Notes under the pieces: generated by a model | The model's input: only the letters and a program-made list of their open reading frames with translations | Database searches by the model: none | What the model was told of the DNA's origin: nothing | Origin: Opitutia bacterium | GTDB lineage: Bacteria; Verrucomicrobiota; Verrucomicrobiia; Opitutales; Opitutaceae | Direction: 5' to 3' | Assembly (NCBI GenBank): GCA_025351035.1 | Contig: JANXWT010000267.1 | Coordinates: forward strand, 1-5,608 | Length of the DNA stretch: 5,608 bases | Shown: positions 1-5,605 of the stretch, in pieces | Layout of the letters: the number at the start of each line of letters is the position of its first letter | Numbering within the stretch: position 1 is the first letter of the stretch | Translations under genes and position numbers: made by a program

Positions 1-157
1 GCTTACCCGTCACTCCTTGCAGGAAATCGGCGAGGCCTTCGGCGGCCGCGACCACGGCACCGTCATCCACGCCGTCAAGACCGTCGAGAACATGATGGAG
101 CAGGACGACTCCGTGCGCGGCAGCGTCGATTTCCTCAAAGCCCAGCTTTCCAAGTAG
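1..157 (+). CDS. dnaA: DnaA replication initiator, C-terminal fragment (5' end outside window)
   Basis: Only the last 51 residues are present; the first full codon begins at base 2 and the gene ends with TAG at 155-157. The peptide opens LTRHSLQEIGEAFGGRDHGT and continues V-I-H-A-V. This is the signature of DnaA domain IV: the second helix of the helix-turn-helix followed by the G-G-R-D-H-x-T-V-x-H-A motif, which makes base-specific contacts with DnaA boxes. In the family, DnaA is the AAA+ ATPase that unwinds oriC and starts chromosome replication; the ATPase domain lies upstream of the window. The end of the protein is the usual helical C-terminus, so the 3' end looks intact. A strong terminator follows 20 bases after the stop, and dnaN, which often follows dnaA, is not the next gene. 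No DnaA box matching TTATCCACA was seen in the window, so any oriC would lie elsewhere. Confidence 0.95.
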   Translation, partial: LTRHSLQEIGEAFGGRDHGTVIHAVKTVENMMEQDDSVRGSVDFLKAQLSK

Positions 158-177
158 TCCGCCCACACCCACTCAGC

Positions 178-212
178 AAAAAAAGACCCGGCCGACCGCC
201 GGGTCTTTTTTT
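178..212 (+). terminator. Intrinsic (Rho-independent) terminator after dnaA
   Basis: A GC-rich stem (GACCCGGC at 185-192 pairing with GCCGGGTC at 198-205) encloses a 5-base loop (193-197). It is flanked by seven A (178-184) and followed by seven T (206-212). The arms are fully complementary over 15 bp when the A/T flanks are included. The T-run follows the stem directly, as in a textbook intrinsic terminator. Because of the A-tract the structure is symmetrical and could also stop antisense transcription. It should isolate dnaA from the permease operon that follows. Confidence 0.95.
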
Positions 213-378
213 GGGTGCCCCTTCACCTTTGGGGCCGGCGCTCGTCGCCGCGTCGATTTGTTCTTGAATGGAGGCCCGGCTACTCACGGGCCGCGACCCA
301 CCGGGAGGTGGGCCCTCCCCCCGCCCCCGCAGATTCCCTTTGCCACTCGGGCAAAGCTGGCAACGTTCTACCCGCCCC
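213..378 (+). other. GC-rich leader of the permease operon with several inverted repeats
   Basis: This 166-base gene-free stretch lies between the dnaA terminator and the permease start, so the operon promoter should be here. Four short perfect inverted repeats are visible: GCCCC/GGGGC (217-221/231-235), GGCCCG/CGGGCC (273-278/287-292), GGGAGG/CCTCCC (303-308/314-319) and CTTTGCC/GGCAAAG (338-344/350-356, 5-base spacer). The last ends 22 bases before the ATG and is the least GC-biased, so it is the best candidate for an operator or a leader hairpin. In DNA this GC-rich, chance hairpins are common. No riboswitch class was recognised (guanidine, glycine, lysine and SAM were considered), no good -35/-10 pair is visible, and there is no Shine-Dalgarno sequence before 379. 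Confidence 0.4.
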
Positions 379-1665
379 ATGGACAAGAAGCTCGGCCTCT
401 GGGCCTGCACCGCCCTCGTAATCGGCAACATGATCGGCACGGGAATCTTCCTGTTGCCCGCCTCGCTGGCGTCCTACGGAGGCTGGTCACTCCTCGGCTG
501 GCTCTTCACCACCGGCGGCTCGCTCTGCCTCGCGCTCGTGCTCGCGTGGCTCAGCTCCCTGCTTCCGAAAGCCGGCGGCATGTATGCCTACACGGCCAGC
601 GCCTTCGGGCCGTTCGCGGGCTTCATGGCCGCGTGGGGCTACTGGCTGTGCCTCGTCGCCACCAATGCCGCCATCGCCGTCGGCGTCGTCGGCCCGCTCG
701 CGATGCTCTGGCCGGTGCTCAACGACGTGCCGCTGCTCGGCGCCTCCGTCGCGCTCGCGCTCAATCTCCTCCTCACCGCCATCAACTGCCGCGGCGTCCA
801 CACCGCCAGCTCGTGGCAAAATGTCACCACGCTCCTGAAGTTGCTCCCCTTCGCCGCGATCATCTTCGGCGGTCTCTTCGCCATCAAGCCCGACCTGCTC
901 TTCAGCGCCGGCAGTGCGCACCACGGCTTCGAAGCCGTCTCGGGCTCCGCCACGCTGACGCTGTGGGCGTTCCTCGGTTTCGAGTCGGCGACATTCATCT
1001 CCGCAGTCGCGAATGACCCCGCGAAAACCATCCCGCGCGCGACGATCATTGGCACGCTCGTCACGGCCGTCATCTACATCCTTTCCACGACCGTCGTGCA
1101 AGGCCTCGTGCCCGCCGCCGTGCTCGGCAAATCCACCGCGCCCTTCGTCGACGCCGCGAGCCGGCTCTGGGGCCCGACCGCCGCGCTGCTGATTGCGGGC
1201 GGCGCTGTCATCTCGGGCTTCGGCGCGCTCAATGGCTGGATTCTCCTCGGCGGTCAGGTGCCGCAAGCCATGGCCGTCGATGGCATGTTGCCCGCCGCGT
1301 TCGGCCGCCTCAACCGCAGCGGCGCTCCCGCTTTCAGTCTCTGGCTGACCGCGATCGTCAGCAGCGCGCTCATCCTCGCCAACTACACGCGCGGCCTCGT
1401 CGGTCTCTACACGTTTGTCATTCTGCTCGCGACGCTCGGCTCGCTCATTCCCTACGTGTTTTGCAGCCTCGCCTATCTCGTGCTGCGCCGCGGCATCGCA
1501 CTCTCGCGCACGCATCTCGTCATCGCGGTCCTCGGCTTCCTCTATTCGATGTGGGCCATCTACGGCGCCGGCCAGGAAGTCGTCTACTGGGGCTTCCTGC
1601 TTTGGCTCAGCGGCATTGTGATTTACGTCACCATGCGCCGCGGCCAACTCTCGACCAACTCATGA
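379..1665 (+). CDS. APC-superfamily amino acid permease, AdiC-like (arginine/agmatine antiporter type)
   Basis: A 428-aa inner-membrane transporter, close to the roughly 445 aa of E. coli AdiC, with about twelve hydrophobic segments (TM1 near 8-30, TM2 36-60, TM3 80-110, TM6 190-210, TM8 264-292, TM10 340-368, TM11 379-397, TM12 400-418) and no signal peptide. By eye it aligns with AdiC along its length. The unwound TM1 motif GNMIGTGIF (16-24) matches AdiC GNIMGSGVF, with Thr21 for Ser26. Tyr88 corresponds to AdiC Tyr93. TLWAFLGFESA (193-203) supplies Trp196 and Glu202, equivalent to Trp202 and Glu208, and NGWILLGGQ (285-293) supplies Trp287, equivalent to Trp293. In AdiC these residues hold and gate the guanidino substrate. 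ATG 379 is chosen because it gives the short N-terminus usual for the family; an in-frame ATG at 268 would add 37 Pro/Arg-rich residues across the leader repeats. The stop overlaps the next start (ATGA, 1662-1665), so the gene is coupled to the amidinohydrolase, which favours a guanidino-type cargo. Whether it is an antiporter, and the exact substrate, are inferences. Confidence 0.88.
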   Translation: MDKKLGLWACTALVIGNMIGTGIFLLPASLASYGGWSLLGWLFTTGGSLCLALVLAWLSSLLPKAGGMYAYTASAFGPFAGFMAAWGYWLCLVATNAAIAVGVVGPLAMLWPVLNDVPLLGASVALALNLLLTAINCRGVHTASSWQNVTTLLKLLPFAAIIFGGLFAIKPDLLFSAGSAHHGFEAVSGSATLTLWAFLGFESATFISAVANDPAKTIPRATIIGTLVTAVIYILSTTVVQGLVPAAVLGKSTAPFVDAASRLWGPTAALLIAGGAVISGFGALNGWILLGGQVPQAMAVDGMLPAAFGRLNRSGAPAFSLWLTAIVSSALILANYTRGLVGLYTFVILLATLGSLIPYVFCSLAYLVLRRGIALSRTHLVIAVLGFLYSMWAIYGAGQEVVYWGFLLWLSGIVIYVTMRRGQLSTNS

Positions 1666-2540
1666 ACACCACTCTGCAAAGCGACACCGGCCGCCTGCTC
1701 AAGGTCATCGTCAAACCCGCGCGCGACGCCTTCGTCAGCCCGGCCAAGCTCGCTGCCGAGTGGCAACCGCTGAACTTCACGCATTGCCCCGACCTCGCTC
1801 GCGCCGAGACCGAGTCCGATGCTTTCGCCGCGCTGCTCCGCCGCCTCGGCACCGAAGTCCTCACCGCCCCGCGCGACGACGCGCAGAGCATCGACTCCAT
1901 CTACACCCGCGACGCCGGCATCGTTTGCGACCGCGGCCTCATTCTCTGCTCGATGGGCAAAGCCAACCGCCGCGCCGAGCCCGCTGCGTTGCGGCGCGCC
2001 GCCGAATCGTGGGGCGTGCCCATCGCGGGCGAGATCACAAGCACCGGCCGCGTCGAGGGCGGCGACGTCGCGTGGGTCGACTCGCGCACTCTCGCCATCG
2101 CCCGCGGCTACCGCACCAACGACGAGGGCATCCGCCAACTCCGCGCGCTCCTCGGCAATTGCGTCGACGACCTCGTCGTCGTGCCGCTCCCGCATTACCG
2201 CGGCCCGAGCGACGTGTTCCATCTGATGTCGATCTACTCGCCGCTCGCGCCCGGCCTCGCCCTCGTGCACTCGCCGCTCATGCCGATCCCGTTTCGCGAA
2301 CTCCTCCTCGCCAAAGGCAACACGCTCGTCGAAGTCGCACCAGAAGAAATCGACAGCCTCGGCTGCAATGTCCTCGCCGTCGCTCCAAGGGTCTGCGTCA
2401 TGGCCGCCGGCAACCCGATCACCAAGCGCCGCCTGCTCGACGCCGGTTGCGAAGTCCACGAATTCTCCGGCGAGGAGATCGCCAAGAAAGGCGGCGGCGG
2501 CCCGACCTGCCTCACCCGGCCCTTGGAACGCGCCGTGTAA
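1662..2540 (+). CDS. Arginine deiminase/DDAH-type amidinohydrolase (guanidino-modifying enzyme superfamily)
   Basis: A 292-aa soluble enzyme with the five-bladed propeller family's landmarks in order: YTRDAG (81-86, substrate-binding Asp84), VEGGDV (131-136, Glu132/Asp135), GYRTNDEG (149-156, Arg151), FHLMSIYSPL (186-195, catalytic His187), an LGCNVLAVAP segment (233-242), and C-terminal GGGGPTCLTRPL (277-288) with the nucleophile Cys283. Family members attack the guanidino carbon of arginine or methylated arginine through a Cys thiouronium intermediate, giving citrulline plus ammonia or methylamine. The length and the RTN and FHLMS motifs fit DDAH-like proteins better than classical ArcA (about 400 aa), but the substrate cannot be fixed. 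The TRD motif retains Asp where, as I recall, cyanobacterial arginine dihydrolase ArgZ has Asn, so a simple deiminase/dimethylaminohydrolase reaction is favoured. The ATG overlaps the permease stop as ATGA with no Shine-Dalgarno sequence, which indicates translation by reinitiation. An in-frame extension upstream to 1461 would lie wholly inside the permease gene and is rejected. No arcB, arcC or decarboxylase gene is visible nearby. Confidence 0.85.
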   Translation: MNTTLQSDTGRLLKVIVKPARDAFVSPAKLAAEWQPLNFTHCPDLARAETESDAFAALLRRLGTEVLTAPRDDAQSIDSIYTRDAGIVCDRGLILCSMGKANRRAEPAALRRAAESWGVPIAGEITSTGRVEGGDVAWVDSRTLAIARGYRTNDEGIRQLRALLGNCVDDLVVVPLPHYRGPSDVFHLMSIYSPLAPGLALVHSPLMPIPFRELLLAKGNTLVEVAPEEIDSLGCNVLAVAPRVCVMAAGNPITKRRLLDAGCEVHEFSGEEIAKKGGGGPTCLTRPLERAV

Positions 2541-2570
2541 CGTCGTCTCGCGCCATGCCGCGCCCGTCCG

Positions 2571-2670
2571 TCTTTTTCACCACGGATTTCACCGATTGAA
2601 TCGGATCCAATCCCGATTGGTCCGGAATCCGTGCCTTGATCCGTCCCCATCCGAGCCATCCGTGGTAAAA
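2571..2670. repeat. Intergenic repeat-like element with inverted 'CCACGGAT' ends
   Basis: About 100 bases between the amidinohydrolase and the 193-aa gene begin with a T-run and ACCACGGAT (2579-2587) and end with the exact reverse complement ATCCGTGGT (2658-2666) followed by an A-run. The arms are 70 bases apart. Inside are two smaller perfect dyads: CCGATT/AATCGG (2592-2597/2599-2604) and CCAATC/GATTGG (2607-2612/2615-2620). The 'GGATT' word recurs, either directly or as 'GGAATCC'. The base composition is less GC-rich than the flanking genes. The look matches a family of non-coding intergenic repeats that I associate with verrucomicrobial and planctomycete genomes. Only one copy is in this window, so repeat status is an inference. 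It may also serve as the 3' end of the upstream operon, though no compact stem followed by a T-run is present. Confidence 0.5.
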
Positions 2671-2730
2671 TAAAACGCTCACCGTCACCATCACTCTCGC
2701 CGGCGAAACGACGCGACGAACTTTGAGCGG

Positions 2731-2758
2731 TTGCATCCCGCGCCGACTTGCCTACGCT
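2731..2758 (+). promoter_or_regulatory. Weak sigma-70-like promoter candidate for the 193-aa gene
   Basis: TTGCAT (2731-2736) and TACGCT (2753-2758) are separated by 16 bases, giving partial matches to TTGACA and to the TA...T core of TATAAT. A start site would fall about ten bases before the ATG at 2774, leaving a very short leader without a Shine-Dalgarno sequence. Weak matches of this kind occur by chance, so this is a low-confidence call. It is supported mainly by position, since the gene lies beyond the repeat-like element and needs its own promoter. Confidence 0.22.
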
Positions 2759-2773
2759 CCGCGTATCTGTCCC

Positions 2774-3355
2774 ATGACTCTTACACCTGAACAAAAGCAA
2801 TCCGTAGCCACGTGGGTCGAGGCCGGCGACAATCTCTCGGCCATCCAGCAAAAGCTTTTCGAGCAATTGAAGCTTTCCATGACTTACATGGATGTCCGCT
2901 TCCTTGTCGATGATCTCGGACTCGAGCTAAAAAACGCCGCGCCGAAGGTCGACACGAGCGACGTCTCCAAGTCCGCGCCGGCCAAGCCCGCCGCTCCCGT
3001 GGCGGCACCGCCGACCAAGAAGGGTTTCCTCGACAAGCTCAAGGAAAAGGTCGGCGTCGGCGGTGGTGACGACGAGGATGAATTGCCCGACGACGACATG
3101 GCCGATGCCGCGGACGCCATGCCCGCAACTCCCGTGTCTGGCGGCGTGGTGGTCGAGCTCGACCGCCTCATGCGTCCTGGCGCCATGGTCAGCGGCACGG
3201 TCACTTTTAGCGATGGTGTGACCGGCAAATGGGCGCTCGACCAGGCCGGCCGCCTGATGCTCGACACCGGCACCCCCGGCTACAAGCCGGTGCCAGCCGA
3301 CGTGCAGTCCTTCCAGCGCGAGCTCAGCACGCAGCTCCAGCAGCACGGGTATTGA
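2774..3355 (+). CDS. Conserved-looking protein of unknown function with acidic linker
   Basis: A 193-aa protein I do not recognise. Three parts can be seen. Residues 1-54 are a compact, probably all-helical domain with alternating polar and hydrophobic residues (it starts MTLTPEQKQSV and includes WVEAGDNLSAIQQKLFEQL and YMDVRFLVDDLGLEL); its pattern resembles a small helical or DNA-binding-type fold, but no motif is decisive. Residues 55-120 are a disordered linker: first Pro/Ala/Lys-rich (67-82), then a short basic amphipathic stretch KKGFLDKLKEKVG (82-94), then a strongly acidic run (DDEDELPDDD, 99-108). Residues 123-193 look like a beta-rich C-terminal domain (VVVELDRL, GAMVSGTVTFSDGVTGKW, LMLDTGTPGYKP) ending in a helix. 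There is no signal peptide or membrane segment, so it is probably cytoplasmic. ATG 2774 is chosen because residues upstream of it in the same frame read as non-coding spacer; there is no Shine-Dalgarno sequence. Codon use (GC-rich third positions) matches its neighbours, and the coherent domain layout supports a real gene. It stands alone, convergent with ligA. Confidence 0.8.
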   Translation: MTLTPEQKQSVATWVEAGDNLSAIQQKLFEQLKLSMTYMDVRFLVDDLGLELKNAAPKVDTSDVSKSAPAKPAAPVAAPPTKKGFLDKLKEKVGVGGGDDEDELPDDDMADAADAMPATPVSGGVVVELDRLMRPGAMVSGTVTFSDGVTGKWALDQAGRLMLDTGTPGYKPVPADVQSFQRELSTQLQQHGY

Positions 3356-3394
3356 GCTAGATTGGATGGAAAGCGGAATCTCCAGCCCCACAGC

Positions 3395-3423
3395 GTAGGG
3401 GCGCAGCAAGACTGCGCCCCTAC
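3395..3423. repeat. Perfect 12-bp hairpin between convergent genes (terminator-like or dispersed repeat)
   Basis: GTAGGGGCGCAG (3395-3406) pairs perfectly with CTGCGCCCCTAC (3412-3423) around the 5-base loop CAAGA. It lies in the 96-base gap between the stop of the 193-aa gene (+) and the stop of ligA (-), where a shared terminator is expected. No T-run follows on either strand (TACAAATAC on the plus strand, GCTGTGGG on the minus strand), so it is not a canonical intrinsic terminator. It could be a bidirectional transcription barrier, an mRNA-stabilising 3' hairpin, or one copy of a dispersed palindromic element. The rest of the gap shows nothing recognisable. Confidence 0.6.
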
Positions 3424-3451
3424 AAATACACGGCGACTCAGCGCGTCCGCC

Positions 3452-5482
3452 CTACCCTTTAAGCATCCGCAAAAACTCCGCCTCGTCGATGACGGGCACG
3501 CCGAGGCTCTGTGCCTTCTCCAACTTCGACCCAGCCTCGGCGCCCGCGAGCACGTAGCTGGTTTTCTTGCTGACGCTGCCGGACACCTTGCCGGCGGCGG
3601 CCTCGATCTTCGCGGCGGCTTCCTCGCGCGTCATGTGCGGCAACGTGCCCGTGAGCACAAAAGTTTTCCCGGCAAACACGGTGCTGCCGCCCGCGAGTTT
3701 GACTGGCGCCTGCGGCTGCACACCAGCTTCAAGCAGACTGGTCACCATCGCGCGGTTCCGCGGCTCGTTGAAATACCCGATGATGGCGCGCGCCATTGTC
3801 TCACCGATGCCCTCGATCACGCTCGTCTTGTTCGCGATAAAATTCTCCGTCTTCGCCTCCATCAGCGGCTCGATGCCGCGGAAATGTCCGGCGAGATCCT
3901 TCGCGGCGGCGACGCCCACGTGGGGGATGCCGAGCCCGTGGATGAAACGCCACAGCTCGCTGCGTTTGCTCGTCTCGATGGCGGCGAGGAGATTGTCGGC
4001 GGATTTCTCGACGCTCTTGCCGAGCGTCAGCAGGTCTTCGCGGCGCAAACCGTAGATGTCGGGTAGTTCCTTCACCCAGCCGCGCGTCACGAGTTCCTCG
4101 ATCATCGCCTCGCCGAGGCCGTCGATGTCGAGACACGCCTTCGACGCGAAATGCTGGAGCCGCCGGCGCACCTGCGCGGGGCAATTCATGTTCGGGCAAC
4201 GCATCGCCACCTCGTCCTCCAGCTGAATGGCGGCCGTGCCGCAGATCGGACAATGAGCAGGAAAGCGGTAGACACGGCACGACGGCGGACGTCGTTTGAG
4301 ATTCACCTCGATCACGGCGGGGATGATCTCGCCGGCTTTCTCGACGAGCACGTAGTCGCCCACACGGATGTCTTTGCGGGCGATCTCGTCCTTGTTGTGC
4401 AACGTGGCGCGCGCAACCGTCGTGCCCGACAACGCGACGGGCTCCAACTCGGCGACGGGCGTAAGCACGCCGGTGCGGCCGACCTGAATGCTGATAGCGT
4501 TGATGCGCGTCTCGGCGCGCTCGGGTTCGAACTTGTAGGCGATGGCCCAGCGCGGTGCCTTCGAGGTCGCGCCGGCCTCGCGTTGCTGCGTGAACGAATC
4601 GAGTTTCACCACCGCGCCGTCGGTGCCGTAGGCGAAGGAGTGCCGCAGTTTGTCGAGCTGGCCGACAGCCGCCCAGATTTCATCGGCGCCCGTGGCCTTC
4701 CACGTGCGCTCGACCGTCGGCAGCCCCCAGTGCTTCACGAGCTCGTGGAAATGACTCTGCGAATCCGTGACCGCGGGCTCGCAGAAGCCGACGCCGTAGA
4801 GGACGATCTCGAGCTTGCGTTGCGCCACGAGCTTCGGGTCGAGCTGCTTGACCGTGCCCGAGGCGAGATTGCGCGGGTTGGCGTAGAGCGGCTCGCTGGC
4901 CTCCTCGCGCTCCTGGTTGATGCGCTGAAACTCCGCGAGGGTCAGAAAAATTTCGCCGCGAATCTCGATCACGCCCGGCACGGGAAATTTCTTCGACGCC
5001 TTCAACTCGGCCGGCAACGAGTGGATCGTGCGGGCATTGGCGGTGATGTCGTCGCCCTCCTCGCCGTTGCCGCGCGTGACGGCGCGCACAAGCTTGCCCT
5101 TCTCGTAAGTCACGCTGACCGCCAGACCGTCGATCTTCGGCTCGACGACGTAGGCCAGATCCTCGCGCCCGAAAGTTTTGACGAGCCGCTGGTGAAACGC
5201 ACGCAGCTCCGCCTCCGAGTAAGTGTTGTCGAGACTCTGCATCCGCTGGCGATGGCGATAAGTGACGAAGCCTTCGAGACGGTCGTCGCCCACGCGCTCG
5301 GTCGGCGTCGTCGCCGAGGCGAACTGCGGGAACTTGGCCTCGAGGTCCGCCAGGTCGCGCTTCAGCAGGTCGTAGTCGTAGTCGGAAATCTCCGGCTGCG
5401 CCCGCCGGTAATAAAGCTCGTCGTGATGCGAGACCTGCTCCCGCAGGGCGGTGATTCGTTTATGAGCAGCAGCGGGAGTCAT
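3452..5482 (-). CDS. ligA: NAD-dependent DNA ligase LigA
   Basis: A full-length 676-aa bacterial replicative ligase (E. coli LigA is 671 aa) that seals nicks between Okazaki fragments and in repair, using NAD+ as AMP donor. Domains in order: Ia with the NMN-binding pattern HHDELYY...EISDYDYD (19-38); the adenylation domain with EPKIDG (114-119), in which Lys116 is the AMP-accepting lysine, plus TRGNGEEGDD (136-145), EIRGEIF (173-179), YGTDGAVVKLD (285-295) and the AYKF lysine (Lys317); an OB fold beginning around GRTGVLTPVAEL (335-346); a zinc finger with Cys411, Cys414, Cys429 and Cys434; helix-hairpin-helix repeats (451-570, for example IDGLGEAM and IEGIGETMA); and a C-terminal BRCT domain (about 600-676, GKTFVLTGTL). 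All expected catalytic residues are present. ATG at 5482 is chosen; a TTG three codons earlier (5491) is possible. Neither has a Shine-Dalgarno sequence. tRNA-Pro lies 46 bases upstream on the same strand, so co-transcription is possible. Confidence 0.98.
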   Translation of the reverse strand: MTPAAAHKRITALREQVSHHDELYYRRAQPEISDYDYDLLKRDLADLEAKFPQFASATTPTERVGDDRLEGFVTYRHRQRMQSLDNTYSEAELRAFHQRLVKTFGREDLAYVVEPKIDGLAVSVTYEKGKLVRAVTRGNGEEGDDITANARTIHSLPAELKASKKFPVPGVIEIRGEIFLTLAEFQRINQEREEASEPLYANPRNLASGTVKQLDPKLVAQRKLEIVLYGVGFCEPAVTDSQSHFHELVKHWGLPTVERTWKATGADEIWAAVGQLDKLRHSFAYGTDGAVVKLDSFTQQREAGATSKAPRWAIAYKFEPERAETRINAISIQVGRTGVLTPVAELEPVALSGTTVARATLHNKDEIARKDIRVGDYVLVEKAGEIIPAVIEVNLKRRPPSCRVYRFPAHCPICGTAAIQLEDEVAMRCPNMNCPAQVRRRLQHFASKACLDIDGLGEAMIEELVTRGWVKELPDIYGLRREDLLTLGKSVEKSADNLLAAIETSKRSELWRFIHGLGIPHVGVAAAKDLAGHFRGIEPLMEAKTENFIANKTSVIEGIGETMARAIIGYFNEPRNRAMVTSLLEAGVQPQAPVKLAGGSTVFAGKTFVLTGTLPHMTREEAAAKIEAAAGKVSGSVSKKTSYVLAGAEAGSKLEKAQSLGVPVIDEAEFLRMLKG

Positions 5483-5506
5483 TTGCGCCAAAATCTGAGA
5501 GAAACC

Positions 5507-5528
5507 CCGCGAAACGTCGCGGAAAAAA
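5507..5528 (-). other. T6 tract plus 6-bp hairpin between tRNA-Pro and ligA
   Basis: Read on the minus strand, the tRNA CCA end is followed at once by six T (5528-5523) and then by CCGCGA (5522-5517), a CGTT loop and TCGCGG (5512-5507), a perfect 6-bp hairpin. The T-run precedes the hairpin, so the pair is not an intrinsic terminator in ligA orientation. The T-run could instead mark the 3' trailer of the tRNA, and the hairpin lies in the presumed 5' leader of ligA. No clear promoter was found in the 46-base gap. Confidence 0.35.

Positions 5529-5605
<77 letters not shown>

Noticed and set aside
258..286. TTGTTC-17-TACTCA as the permease operon promoter
   Set aside because: The -10 candidate shares only its first two bases with TATAAT, so it is no better than chance.
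268..378. N-terminal extension of the permease to an upstream ATG at 268
   Set aside because: It would add 37 Pro/Arg-rich residues crossing the leader repeats; related permeases start a few residues before TM1, as ATG 379 provides.
213..378. Guanidine or other riboswitch in the permease leader
   Set aside because: The hairpins and loops do not match the conserved motifs of guanidine-I, -II or -III, glycine, lysine or SAM classes that I could recall.
1..378. Replication origin next to dnaA
   Set aside because: No TTATCCACA-type DnaA boxes or AT-rich unwinding region are visible downstream of dnaA; any oriC is probably outside the window.
258..1016. 252-codon plus-strand open frame overlapping the permease
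   Set aside because: Arg/His/Pro-rich composition typical of a shifted frame of a GC-rich gene, with no recognisable domain.
487..1647. Long 386-codon open frame antisense to the permease
   Set aside because: Its product is an Asp/Glu/Arg/Ala/Gly-rich low-complexity sequence typical of antisense frames in GC-rich genes; the plus strand encodes a clear transporter.
1623..2459. 278-codon open frame antisense to the amidinohydrolase
   Set aside because: Low-complexity Ala/Asp/Glu/Arg product; the sense strand carries all catalytic motifs of the amidinohydrolase family.
2368..2673. 101-codon plus-strand open frame running into the 2571-2670 repeat-like element
   Set aside because: It starts inside the amidinohydrolase gene in another frame and its tail translates the non-coding repeat, so it is a spurious frame.
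3362..4066. 234-codon plus-strand open frame opposite ligA
   Set aside because: Shadow of the ligA coding strand; it begins in the hairpin-containing spacer and has no domain signature.
5483..5491. TTG at 5491 as the ligA start
   Set aside because: It adds only three residues and has no ribosome-binding site; the ATG at 5482 is simpler, though TTG cannot be excluded.
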